This document shows, one piece after another, positions 19,602 through 28,823 of a stretch of DNA of 64,000 nt (position 1 is its first letter; every line of letters starts with the position of its first letter). Origin of the DNA: Rickettsiales bacterium Ac37b (GTDB taxonomy: Bacteria; Pseudomonadota; Alphaproteobacteria; Rickettsiales; Arcanibacteraceae). The notes beneath the pieces were generated by a model. That model was not told where the DNA came from. It saw only the letters and a list, made by a program, of their open reading frames with translations, and did no database searches. Made by a program: the position numbers and the translations under genes. The stretch covers positions 558,001 to 622,000 of the forward strand of contig CP009217.2 of NCBI GenBank assembly GCA_000746585.2. The letters run 5' to 3'.

Positions 19602-20771
19602 TCACCGCTTTAATAATGGAATAATACGATCAAGCAATAACAATCCCTTAGAGGTAGCACGTATATGAGTTTGATCAATATGTAATAAATGTTCATCACA
19701 TAAATAATCTAAAATGTTTTGGTTTAACAATTGGCTAATATTTTTACTAAATCTATCTTGGAATTCTCTTAATTTTATTCCTTCATATAATCGTAATCCC
19801 ATTAACAACATTTCATCTAGCTGCTCTAAGATTGTTAATTCAGCAAGGCTTTGTATACCATGACCCTGTTCTAATACCTGATTTAGCCAATTTTCTGGGC
19901 TATGGGTCATCATAATAGCTTTACCATTAATTCTACTATGGGCGCCTGGGCCTATACCCAAATAATTTTGATAGCGCCAATACATTAAGTTATGTTCACA
20001 TTCTTTTCCAGAGAGTGCGTAGTTAGAAATTTCATAAGGCATAAATCCACTAGCACCTGCTAAGTCCCTAGTTAATTGATACATATCTGCAGCATAATCA
20101 TCATCTGGCATAATAAATTGTTTATTTTTATACTGATTATAAAAAGCTGTACCTTTTTCTATAGTTAATTGATATAAAGATAAATGGTTACTTGCCATAG
20201 TAAGGGCTATTTCCAACTCTATTTGCCAATTCTCTAGAGTTTGCTCTGGTCTTGCATAAATTAAATCAAATGAAAAATTACTAAAAATTTGTGAAGTCAA
20301 ATCAATGGCGCTTAACGCATCTTTCATGGTATGTTTACGCCCTAGAAATAATAAATCCTGATCATTTAAAGCTTGTACACCAAGTGATAACCTATTAACC
20401 CCAGCTTGCTTAAAATCATAAAAGTTTTTCCTGTCAACTGATGAAGGATTTGCTTCTAAGGTGATTTCTACTTCTTCGTTGCAAGATGCAAATTTCACTA
20501 ACTTATCAAGAATTTTAGACACAATTACTGGAGGCATTAATGATGGAGTACCCCCACCGAAAAAAATTGTTTTGATCCTGGAGTTATGTAATATTTCAGT
20601 AAAATATTCTATTTCTGCTAAATAGGCCTTTAACCACTCTTCATGTTCTATACTATCTCTAACATGACTGTTGAAATCACAATATGGACACTTAGATACA
20701 CAAAATGGCCAATGAATATATACAGCAAGCTCAGATTTTTCATTCGCATTCAACACTAACCTATCTTTCAT
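19602..20771 (-). CDS. hemW: radical SAM heme chaperone HemW
   Basis: 389-residue radical-SAM protein. The cluster motif is C24-C28-C31 in WPFCVSKCPYCDF; the residue after the triad is Phe rather than the extra Cys found in the coproporphyrinogen oxidase HemN, which places it with HemW. TIFFGGGTPSLMPP and NRLSLGVQALND are the expected SAM-binding motifs, and the C-terminal HemN domain is present. HemW passes heme to respiratory enzymes. nusB lies 33 nt upstream on the same strand. Confidence 0.94.
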   Translation of the reverse strand: MKDRLVLNANEKSELAVYIHWPFCVSKCPYCDFNSHVRDSIEHEEWLKAYLAEIEYFTEILHNSRIKTIFFGGGTPSLMPPVIVSKILDKLVKFASCNEEVEITLEANPSSVDRKNFYDFKQAGVNRLSLGVQALNDQDLLFLGRKHTMKDALSAIDLTSQIFSNFSFDLIYARPEQTLENWQIELEIALTMASNHLSLYQLTIEKGTAFYNQYKNKQFIMPDDDYAADMYQLTRDLAGASGFMPYEISNYALSGKECEHNLMYWRYQNYLGIGPGAHSRINGKAIMMTHSPENWLNQVLEQGHGIQSLAELTILEQLDEMLLMGLRLYEGIKLREFQDRFSKNISQLLNQNILDYLCDEHLLHIDQTHIRATSKGLLLLDRIIPLLKR

Positions 20772-20804
20772 AAACTTCTTAACAATATTATAGTAAATTT
20801 CTAT

Positions 20805-21305
20805 TTATATAGAAGTATTGTGCTCTTCCATATCTATTATAATTTTATCTAATATACCATTAACAAATCCTGCTTCAATATCTTCATAAAATGCATGTGC
20901 AATATTTGTATATTCATTAATTACTACCTTTTGTGGAGTTTCGGACATAAACTTCAGTTCACAAATCGCTACTCTTAAAATACATTTTAATACCAGGCTT
21001 AATTGATTTAACCTACGACTTTCTGTTAAATATTGTGTTATTATATCATCTAATAACTCTTGTTCTTTTATTGTGTTATTCATTAATACTGTAAAAAATT
21101 CTTTGTCGGGTATTAAATCTTCACCTTGAATATTTAACTCATTTTCTCTAAATTCTTTATCAAAATAATTATTCAATAGTTGCATTAAATGCAAATTGTC
21201 CACATTATTAATTTCGTACGCATACACAGCTTGTACTGCAGCAAGCCTTGCCATCATTTTACGAGTATTAGCCAACGAAAGCTTAATAGACTTCTGTTCA
21301 TTCAT
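20805..21305 (-). CDS. nusB: transcription antitermination factor NusB
   Basis: 166-residue all-helical RNA-binding protein. With NusE it binds boxA of rRNA transcripts. Recognisable parts are RKMMARLAAVQAVYAYE at the N terminus, LILRVA-like LVLKCILRVAICEL, and VVINEYTNIAHAFYEDIEAGFVNGILDKI with its C-terminal signature (FVNGILDKI). Length is normal. It precedes hemW on the same strand. Confidence 0.94.
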   Translation of the reverse strand: MNEQKSIKLSLANTRKMMARLAAVQAVYAYEINNVDNLHLMQLLNNYFDKEFRENELNIQGEDLIPDKEFFTVLMNNTIKEQELLDDIITQYLTESRRLNQLSLVLKCILRVAICELKFMSETPQKVVINEYTNIAHAFYEDIEAGFVNGILDKIIIDMEEHNTSI

Positions 21306-21489
21306 ATAAACCTGATTTTATTATGTTCTAATTTCATCGCATGTAAAAGTATGTCTAAAATTTGTATATCTAATAACAATATTAATAATATTTTTATTAA
21401 TATAATGATTATGGTGAAAAAGCAGTTTTATTATAAATCGTGAGTATGGTCAATCACTCTATTAAAAAATTTTGTGTACACATAGCCCC

Positions 21490-24414
21490 CTAGGGTTGGG
21501 GATGAAGTTTATTGTGCTTGAATACGTTGAAAATGCCTCTTAAAAAGCCTGGAGTAAATAAAGATATTGGATTAAGAGAAGTCTTTACGTTACTTAAATT
21601 TCCTGTAATACTATAATTAGCAGCGAAAACTCCTTTACTTTTCTTACTACCAGTTATAATTTGTCCTATTAAGGGTAATGAAGCTAACGTACGATTTAAG
21701 GAATAAAATTCTGGTACTATTGTGCCTTCTACATTAATTTTTTTATTAGCTAAATCAACATAACCTTCCATTGTTAATCCTAATTCACTACCAATTACAT
21801 TCCCATTATAAATTCTGAGTACGTTTTCTTTAAACTGCAAATCACTAGTAAGCTCCTTAAATGGTATATGGTTATCACCGAGTAGCCTTACTATGCCAGG
21901 CAATGAACTGAAAGTAAGCAATTTTGCTAACACTGGAGTTTTGATAGCAATAAAGTCTTGCATTAATATTTTACCCTTAAATATAGAGTTTGTATTTTGT
22001 TTATCATAGTGCTTAGTATGGTACGCAAGCAATATACCATTTTTAATATTCTGGTATATATTAAAAGCATTTAATACTAAGGATGCATTATCTGCTTCAA
22101 GGGTTAAAATAGATTCTGCAAAACTTTTAGGCGTTAATCTAATTTTTAAATAATTGTAACTATCTTTTCCCATTTTAGCAAAAAAATAACCTGCTTTACA
22201 ATTATCCATATTACATTCTAGTGAGGCATCTACATTATGAAATAGAACATCATTCTTCATATATACCTGATCCAATTTTATACGAGTATTCATAGCATTA
22301 AATTCACCCCTATTCTTATCTTGTGCAATTTTATCAAAATCTATTTGGTTTAAATCTAATGATCTACCTTTGATATTTAATACTACTACATGATTAGAAT
22401 TCGTATATTCAGCCATGAAATCATTATTTAAAAATCTTATTTGATCAAAATATAATTTATTCGGTAACAATAACGCCTTATCAATTTCACCTTGACCATT
22501 AATTAATATATTTTTTCCTTTAATTAAGAATTTCTTTACAGTTATAGTATTTTCATTTTCAATATAAGCATTAATTACACCTGTTACTGGATCTCCAAGA
22601 TCTTTTTTAAATCCTATTGCAGCCACTGTAAATTCGGCATTTTTTAAATCTATCTCTATGTCAAGATTAGATTTATTATTCTTAGCTGTTATATTAGTAT
22701 TAACTATTATCTTACCTGCTTTAATTACCTCTTCATCAAATATTGTAAAATTTTGGGCATTTTCAGCATGAATCTCCGTTTTTACTTTGAGGATAGTATC
22801 GTATTCTGAATTGGGTTCTATATATCCTACCCAATTAATCTCAATGGGATTTTTATCAAGTTTAGCTTGTCCTAATAGTTCTGCTTTTTTACCATTAAAT
22901 ATAACTGTTAATTGTCCATTATCTAGATATGCATTATTAGGTAATTTCTCTAAACTTATATCAGTTAATTTTGAATTAATATTAAAAATTATATCTTGAA
23001 AACTTATATCATCTTGCATAGGTATTTTTATATTTACATCAGTAAAAGCGCTACCTTTAACCTCTTTGAGGTTAATATTATCTTTAGCAGCTTTATCAAT
23101 ATTATCTTCAGGAATAAAAGAAATTAAATCTATAATAGGACCTTCCACTTGCCCTTTTATTGTAATATTATTAGTATTTTCTATAGCATATGGAATCCGT
23201 ACTAGCGTTTTACTTAAAGAAGACTGACCTATTATACCGCTCATACCATTCACTAATACACCCTGCTCATCAAGTGAAATTGTTCCATAAATTTTCTCTA
23301 TAGGAGTATATCCTTCTAAATATGTTAAATCTACATTTTCTATACGCAACATCCCTAAAGGCATTTTGGGCTTATATTGTCCTTTAGGTATTATATTTTT
23401 TGCACATTTCTTTTGGAAGGAACATAAATCAATCCATAAAGTACCTCGCATTATTGTGCCAGAAAATAGATGTGATACTGTCCATTGTTTGGCTTGGCTA
23501 CCTATCCAATCGGGCCACAAATGTTTTAAATATTCAATAGGGAAATTAGCTATAGTAATTTTGAGCTCAGAATTTTTTTTAGAATTCATATCCTTTCTGA
23601 TATGCACAGAGCCACCATTACTAAACTGTAAATCTGCATTTTCTATATCAATTGCTTTACTGGGTGATATAGTACTTTGAATATTTAAAGATTTTAATAA
23701 TATTTGGGTATCATTAAAATTATCATAGCCATTCATAATCTTGGTGATTAATGATAAAGGTATATTAGCACCTTGCAGATTATATTCAGTAGTATCATTG
23801 TCATGGATAGATATATTTGATTTTAATACTGCATTATCAATATGGATCTCAGCTAACATCTTAAATATATTATCTAGAGATTGATTAAGAAAGCTTGCAT
23901 TAACACTCATAATACGATTTTCATTAGCAAATTCAATTTTGCCATTTTGAACTAACAGCTCAGTAAAAAATTTGAATAATAAAATATTATAGCTAGAAGC
24001 ATTATAATTTTGTTTTTTAAAAAGAGAATATATATTAGCTTTTGTAATATCAACGTATAGCCGAGGGGAAATAACATTTACTTTCCTAAAGAACCAAGCT
24101 ATATCTGATTTAGTACCAAAGTCCAATTGTATAGTAGGCATATTAACTATAAATTTTTTATTATCTAAATCTGAGATATTCATATCCGTAATTTTTAACG
24201 TCAGTATTTTCTGAGCTTTATCTAAGATAAGACTTATATCTGATATTTGTACATTAATATGATTATCGTGTAACTTATTAGTAATATAATTTTTCACCCA
24301 CACTAAAGATACCGGTTCTTTATAAAGTTTAAATAATAAAAATGAAGCAAGAAGTGAAAACATAGCTAGGAAGATTAATATTGATATCATTAACTTCTTA
24401 CATATATTTTTCAC
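21490..24414 (-). CDS. AsmA/YhdP-like large membrane-anchored protein
   Basis: About 974 residues. An N-terminal anchor (LMISILIFLAMFSLLASFLLF) is followed by a long beta-rich periplasmic region typical of AsmA-like bridge proteins (DUF3971 then AsmA_2). The C-terminal part LRIYNGNVIGSELGLTMEGY, SKGVFAANYSITGNL and LNPISLFTPGFLRGIF fits the YhdP/TamB-type ending. Such proteins are thought to carry phospholipids between the membranes, which suits the mlaA-mlaC genes at 51 kb. I use GTG 24414, eight nt after AAGG; the longer TTG start at 24420 sits too close to that site. Confidence 0.85.
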   Translation of the reverse strand: MKNICKKLMISILIFLAMFSLLASFLLFKLYKEPVSLVWVKNYITNKLHDNHINVQISDISLILDKAQKILTLKITDMNISDLDNKKFIVNMPTIQLDFGTKSDIAWFFRKVNVISPRLYVDITKANIYSLFKKQNYNASSYNILLFKFFTELLVQNGKIEFANENRIMSVNASFLNQSLDNIFKMLAEIHIDNAVLKSNISIHDNDTTEYNLQGANIPLSLITKIMNGYDNFNDTQILLKSLNIQSTISPSKAIDIENADLQFSNGGSVHIRKDMNSKKNSELKITIANFPIEYLKHLWPDWIGSQAKQWTVSHLFSGTIMRGTLWIDLCSFQKKCAKNIIPKGQYKPKMPLGMLRIENVDLTYLEGYTPIEKIYGTISLDEQGVLVNGMSGIIGQSSLSKTLVRIPYAIENTNNITIKGQVEGPIIDLISFIPEDNIDKAAKDNINLKEVKGSAFTDVNIKIPMQDDISFQDIIFNINSKLTDISLEKLPNNAYLDNGQLTVIFNGKKAELLGQAKLDKNPIEINWVGYIEPNSEYDTILKVKTEIHAENAQNFTIFDEEVIKAGKIIVNTNITAKNNKSNLDIEIDLKNAEFTVAAIGFKKDLGDPVTGVINAYIENENTITVKKFLIKGKNILINGQGEIDKALLLPNKLYFDQIRFLNNDFMAEYTNSNHVVVLNIKGRSLDLNQIDFDKIAQDKNRGEFNAMNTRIKLDQVYMKNDVLFHNVDASLECNMDNCKAGYFFAKMGKDSYNYLKIRLTPKSFAESILTLEADNASLVLNAFNIYQNIKNGILLAYHTKHYDKQNTNSIFKGKILMQDFIAIKTPVLAKLLTFSSLPGIVRLLGDNHIPFKELTSDLQFKENVLRIYNGNVIGSELGLTMEGYVDLANKKINVEGTIVPEFYSLNRTLASLPLIGQIITGSKKSKGVFAANYSITGNLSNVKTSLNPISLFTPGFLRGIFNVFKHNKLHPQP

Positions 24415-24737
24415 AACCAAAACCTTTTCTACACTTAAAATATTTTTAATTATTTATATCATATAAATTAGAGTATAGTTTAAATATATTACAACTAAAA
24501 CCTTTTATTTAAACTATCGCTTCACAAATAACTATCTAAATCTTGTATTAAAAAAATTCATATTAATTAATATCGTATTTTATAATATAAACATTAATTA
24601 TTTTTGTATAGGAGTGCAAATATTATATTAAAATCGTGGAGAGTAATCCTCAATAAAGAAATTTCATATTTATTTTTAATCAAACATGAAATTAAATAAT
24701 TTATTCATCTAGATACAGGCTTATTTAGATGAATATT
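24415..24737. other. gene-free AT-rich spacer
   Basis: About 320 bp upstream of the AsmA-like gene and downstream of the basic paralogue gene. Stops occur in all frames and I see no element, hairpin with T run, or tRNA. It probably contains the promoter of the AsmA-like gene, but no convincing -35/-10 pair stands out in such AT-rich DNA. Confidence 0.4.
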
Positions 24738-25940
24738 CTATTTGCTGCGTATTCTTTTATTTTGGTTGTCCACTGTTTTTACTTCTTTTACCTCTTTTTT
24801 AACCCTAGCTGGTATAATATCAGATGATTGCTTCACTTGATGCCTTTTATCATTTTGTAAGTCTGCTATGAAATCTTCTAAGAACCCCCGTTTTTTAGGA
24901 TAAGATAATTTACTGCTTGGTTTTATTTTAGGCCTTTTTATCATTGCTGTTGCAGATTTTTTATTTTCTTCTACTGCAGAAGACATAGCTTTACCTCTAG
25001 CTTTAACTGTCTTATTCTTTTTAACTTTATCTGGATCAGCAGAATCTTGTTCGGCATTTTTTAATGCAAGTAGTGATTTAGGCCTTTTTATCGTTGCTGT
25101 TGCAGATTTTTTATTTTCTTCTACGACAGAAGGCAGAGCCTTATCTCTAGCTTTAACTATCTTATTCTTTTTAACTTTATCTAACTCAGTAATACCTTGC
25201 TCTATATCTTTTAATACAGGCATTGATTTAGTTTTTTGAATGTTTGATCTTAAATCAGTTTCTATATTTTGTTTTTCTTTATGGACATCTACCAAATCAG
25301 GCGCATTTGTATATGCGCGCTTATATTCTTTATAACGTTTTTGTATAATATTATTTATTTTATACATAATATTATTTTGAGAATTATGCTTCTCAAGTTC
25401 CATTACTAAGCAATTATTAACTTTTTCTATAGTTACCATATCAATAAACCTATCAAGATTACCTTTCGTCTTATCTATTTTCAATATTTTTTCAGCAACA
25501 GAATTAGTTATTAATTTGATAAGATCATCTATTTTTTTATCATCATATGCTAGTTGATTTTTACCATGCGCGCCCTTAACAAATAACTTCTCTTTTAAAT
25601 TTTCTTTAAATGCACGTAACTCATTACTATGCACTAAAATTCTATCGATAAAATCACTCTTACTTTTTTTAGAATACTTAGTTGCATTCTCTGTAAAAAA
25701 TTCTGCATTATTAGATAGTAACTCACGCCAATCTCTTGATTGATTATCTTGATTCGAAATAGCAAGGATAAAAGGAATTTCTAAATTAGATATGGCCTTA
25801 TTTCTTTTAGATTTTAGCAAGTCTATCTTTCGAGAATTATTCTCGATTTTTGAACCTGACTTTTGTAATAATTCAATATATAGCTGGGAGATTTTCTTTG
25901 CTCTCTTTAGCAACTTTATAAGACGTTTATCACTAACCAT
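24738..25940 (-). CDS. paralogue of the WASP-like protein with tandem 50-residue basic repeats
   Basis: 400 residues, strongly basic. Residues about 5-210 align along their length with the N-terminal domain of the next gene upstream: shared points include KRLIKL.../KKLISL..., the helical region around KRNKAISNLEIPFILAIS versus KRDDAILSLETPLVIGIA, and DFIDRI versus DFVQRL. The polyproline, WH2 and acidic parts are missing. Instead there is a tandem repeat, 242-290 and 292-340, sharing DKVKKNK, VEENKKSATA and IKRPK. The first unit opens with VLKDIEQGITELDKV, which looks like a degenerate WH2 motif (one residue longer). The tail has PKKRGF and NKRIRSK. GGAGG lies four nt before the ATG. Function unknown; a host-directed role is inferred from the paralogue. 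Confidence 0.8.
   Translation of the reverse strand: MVSDKRLIKLLKRAKKISQLYIELLQKSGSKIENNSRKIDLLKSKRNKAISNLEIPFILAISNQDNQSRDWRELLSNNAEFFTENATKYSKKSKSDFIDRILVHSNELRAFKENLKEKLFVKGAHGKNQLAYDDKKIDDLIKLITNSVAEKILKIDKTKGNLDRFIDMVTIEKVNNCLVMELEKHNSQNNIMYKINNIIQKRYKEYKRAYTNAPDLVDVHKEKQNIETDLRSNIQKTKSMPVLKDIEQGITELDKVKKNKIVKARDKALPSVVEENKKSATATIKRPKSLLALKNAEQDSADPDKVKKNKTVKARGKAMSSAVEENKKSATAMIKRPKIKPSSKLSYPKKRGFLEDFIADLQNDKRHQVKQSSDIIPARVKKEVKEVKTVDNQNKRIRSK
24921..25217 (-). repeat. tandem 150-bp coding repeat
   Basis: Two units of 50 codons within the basic paralogue gene. They differ by scattered substitutions only, for example the lysine-rich DKVKKNK and IKRPK segments are identical at protein level, so the duplication is fairly recent or under constraint. 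Confidence 0.85.
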
Positions 25941-26054
25941 ATCTCCTCCAAATTATTTTGGAATAAAAAATATAGGCATGTATAGTAGACGCTGTACCTA
26001 ATACAACTTAATTTACTACACATACCTTATTTCTACCTTATTAAATTTTAATCA

Positions 26055-27521
26055 TTACCTTGATGGTCCCTTCTCATTTTTTGGCCGCTCTTGCTCTGGC
26101 GGTGATTTAATTTTTTTAATATCACTCACTATATTGCTTGCTCTTTTCTGTATTTCTTCGGGAATATCTGAAGTGGAGCTCTTTCGAGATCCATACCCTG
26201 AAGATTGCAAGCTAGCTTTATCGTTCTCCCAGTCAGCCTGCTCTACTTCTGTAATATTTGAATTATGTTCATTATAACCCATTTCTCTTCTTCTTGTATC
26301 GATTGCTTTTGCTATAGCTCCCATAATTCCTTGCGGCGCTTCTTTTGTCTTAGGAGAACTAGTTTGAGAACCGATATCTTCTTTTTTACCCCAATTTGCA
26401 TCTCCACTTATTTGATCTACTTTCTTAAGGGTTTTACCTTTGTGAATTTCGTCCAACAAATTAGCACGACTTGAGCTTGTTTGCTGTTGCAAAGGTGGTG
26501 GGGGAGCAGGTGGTACCTTACCAGAACTTAATGCATTTATAACTCCTGGAGGAGGTGGTGGGGGAGTAGTTGGACGTTGTAATGAACTTACCGAAGACTG
26601 AGACGCTCTTTTTTCAGCAATGCTACTATTCTTACTTATAGTTGGTAGAGGCGGTGCAGGTCGAATAGGTTTGATCCCAGAATATTCCTTATTCTGCATA
26701 GTCATACTTTTATTTTCATTATTTTCTCTAAAACTAGAAGCAGGAACTTCTCTATGCTTAACATTATTTTGAAGCGCTATATGTTCATCACTTACTTGCT
26801 TTTTATCTGTCTGAATCGTAGAAGTAGGTGATTTTTGATATTGGGATGATATTATATTAATAGACGATTTTAAATTTTCTTTTCTATATTCAACAGCACG
26901 TTCTTTTATAATGGCTTCTATTTTTTTAATTATAGCACCTCTTGAGCTATGTCTATCGAACTCTTTATGTAATAAGGTATCGATATTTTTTTGGGTAGTT
27001 TCATCAAATAATTTATCTATGCTACCTAAATTAGGGCTTATACTATATGCTTTTTCTGTAATTGAAACAGCAATATGTGATACAATTTCATTCAGTTTTT
27101 GTTCTTTTTGATTTTTATCTTTACCAGGCCTTGTTCTGTAAAAATCAAAAGAGCGTTGAAAAAATTTATTTTTAATATTATCGTGCAATTGGACAAATTC
27201 CTTATTACGGTCTTGTAATCGCTGAACAAAATCTGTTTGGTTTTTTGTCGTTTGTTCTGAAGATGGACTATGTTTTAATATATGAGCATAAGTATCTATC
27301 CATTTCTTCCAATTTATCACGCTATCTCGAGCTATTCCAATTACTAACGGTGTCTCTAGCGACAAAATAGCGTCATCTCTTTTTTTAAGTATTTCTTCCA
27401 CTTTATTAGAACTGATTTTACCTATGTTATATTTATGTAAAATATTTGTATATTTTTGTGCAATATCAATTGCTTTGTCACTTAGACTAATCAATTTTTT
27501 ATTCTCATATTTGACTGCCAT
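26055..27521 (-). CDS. WASP/RickA-like actin nucleation-promoting factor (candidate)
   Basis: 488 residues. Domains in order: a helical N-terminal domain (about 5-215) shared only with the adjacent paralogue; a Ser/Thr-rich linker; a polyproline region (286-345, with RPAPPLP, TPPPPPPG and PPAPPPP); a WH2 actin-binding motif (352-370, RANLLDEIHKGKTLKKVDQ, matching LLxxIxxGxxLKKV); a connector-like amphipathic helix (398-415, GIMGAIAKAIDTRRREMG); and an acidic patch with the key Trp (425-434, EVEQADWEND). This is the W-C-A order by which WASP and Rickettsia RickA activate Arp2/3. The acidic part is weaker than in N-WASP. There is no signal peptide. GAGGA precedes the ATG by seven nt. Host actin targeting is inferred from the motifs. 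Confidence 0.85.
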   Translation of the reverse strand: MAVKYENKKLISLSDKAIDIAQKYTNILHKYNIGKISSNKVEEILKKRDDAILSLETPLVIGIARDSVINWKKWIDTYAHILKHSPSSEQTTKNQTDFVQRLQDRNKEFVQLHDNIKNKFFQRSFDFYRTRPGKDKNQKEQKLNEIVSHIAVSITEKAYSISPNLGSIDKLFDETTQKNIDTLLHKEFDRHSSRGAIIKKIEAIIKERAVEYRKENLKSSINIISSQYQKSPTSTIQTDKKQVSDEHIALQNNVKHREVPASSFRENNENKSMTMQNKEYSGIKPIRPAPPLPTISKNSSIAEKRASQSSVSSLQRPTTPPPPPPGVINALSSGKVPPAPPPPLQQQTSSSRANLLDEIHKGKTLKKVDQISGDANWGKKEDIGSQTSSPKTKEAPQGIMGAIAKAIDTRRREMGYNEHNSNITEVEQADWENDKASLQSSGYGSRKSSTSDIPEEIQKRASNIVSDIKKIKSPPEQERPKNEKGPSR

Positions 27522-27677
27522 AATATATCCTCAAATAAAAACATATTTATTAACTATATTAATAAATAGTATTATAGGCATATTAATAACAAGTTAAATA
27601 TTAAGTGCTACAAGCGTTTACAAAATTAAATTTTTTTCTATATTATTTAACTTTTTAATGTTAATTATCAATTTATC

Positions 27678-28614
27678 TATAGTCAATTAAGTTGAGAATG
27701 GCATAGAGAAGCCATAATCAATAGCATCGCTAAGGTTATTAAAATTAGTAATGATAGGTTTGATTTTAGCTTTTAAATGAGCCCAATATTTTTCAATTGG
27801 GTTGAGATCAGGAGAGTAAGGTGGTAAGAATAAAAGTTTACAGCCTATATCTTCTATTAAATTCCTAGTTCTAGCTGACTTATGGAACGTTGCATTATCA
27901 AGTATTACAACTTGACCAAATCTTAGTTCGGGCACCAAACACTGACTAACCCACTCGTTAAAAACTTCTGTATTACATGTGCCCTTGAAACACATTGGCG
28001 CAATAATTTTCTTCCCAACCTTACCTGCAATAAAGCTTTCTCAATCATGTTTTTTACCTGAGATATCACCATAAACTTTACTTCCTCTGAGACTGTATCC
28101 CCAAGAATAGTACAAATAGCTATCAATTCCACTCTCATCAATATAAACTATATCTTCCGCTTTATAGTTTGCGATAGCTGCCAAAAATAATTGCCGTTTT
28201 GCTTCATCCCGTTCACGATAGAGTGTGGTCTTTTTTTTCGTGTGATCCCCAAAGTCTTGAATGCCAAACAGATAGCAGCTGTAGACACATTAAAAACCTT
28301 TGCAAAATCAGATAATAGCCAATTGCTGTTTTTAGACACCTCGTTTAATAATTTGATTGGATCAAGCTTCTTCCATGGCTTAGCTGCTCGTGTGGCTGCT
28401 AAATTCCCGGATTTCGATCTCGATAACCATCTATAAATTGTTCTTTCACCTATGCCAAAAATTCTTGCAGCTTCTTCTCTGGTATAACCTTTATTAACAT
28501 AGTGAATTACTTTTTTACGTAAATCTAAGGAATATGCCATTGCTTCTACTGTTTTGGGTTTATGAGCTTTTTAATATATCATATATCATGTCTTTATCAA
28601 CTTAATTTACTATA
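27678..28614 (-). mobile_element. IS630-family insertion sequence, copy 1 (937 bp)
   Basis: Ends are TATAGTCAATTAAGTTGA on the left and, read inward from the right, TATAGTAAATTAAGTTGA: an 18-bp inverted repeat with one mismatch. The outer TA is the expected target duplication for the IS630/Tc1-mariner group. The body appears identical to copy 2 at 32477. It sits between the WASP-like gene and ugd, with a repeat block just beyond its right end. Confidence 0.93.
27687..28540 (-). pseudogene. IS630 transposase, frameshifted and with an internal stop (copy 1)
   Basis: The N-terminal part (28148-28540) holds paired HTH domains (GYTREEAARIFGIGERTIYRWL). The rest is in the -1 frame and rejoins at a run of eight A followed by G (T8 at 28231-28238): after TRKK the protein continues KTTLYRERDEAKRQ, LAAIANYKAEDIVYIDESGID. 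This is a typical slippage site for IS630. The catalytic residues follow: D in YIDESG, D in VILDNATFHK and E in NPIEKYWAHLK. However, a TGA at 28041-28043 interrupts this second frame (GKKHD-stop-ESFIAGK; an earlier CGA is likely). The product is therefore truncated before the last two catalytic residues. Confidence 0.9.
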
Positions 28615-28823
28615 ACAAACATATATAATTTTTTCAGCTTCCTTAGCAGAGAGGAATGATAAGCGAATGTTAGGTTAGCGAAGAGTTATGCATATATTCA
28701 AATCAAGAAATATAGTCAAAGCCTTTCAAAATGCTATAAGAAGCAAGATATGCATAGCGCCAATTAGTATCTAAGCAATATAGTAAAATTTAAATTGCCT
28801 TTGCGATATATTAAATTTCCATA
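28615..28823. repeat. two dispersed repeat blocks next to IS630 copy 1
   Basis: At 28623-28714 a block with TTTCAGCTTCCTTAGCAGAG and TTAGGTTAGCGAAGAGT resembles 31756-31876 and, reversed, copy D at 9925. At about 28715-28810 a second block with TATGCATAGCGCCAATTAGTA and AAATTTAAATTGCC resembles the element after tRNA-Leu. No gene is present. Confidence 0.55.

Noticed and set aside
28041-28043. TGA read as Trp (recoded genetic code)
   Set aside because: The ATP-grasp gene at 8970 ends cleanly at TGA, and Trp is encoded by TGG in all clear genes.
27923-28141. 72-codon frame inside IS630 (and its twin at 32722-32940)
   Set aside because: It lies in a third frame and lacks transposase motifs; the real DDE frame is the one reached by -1 slippage.
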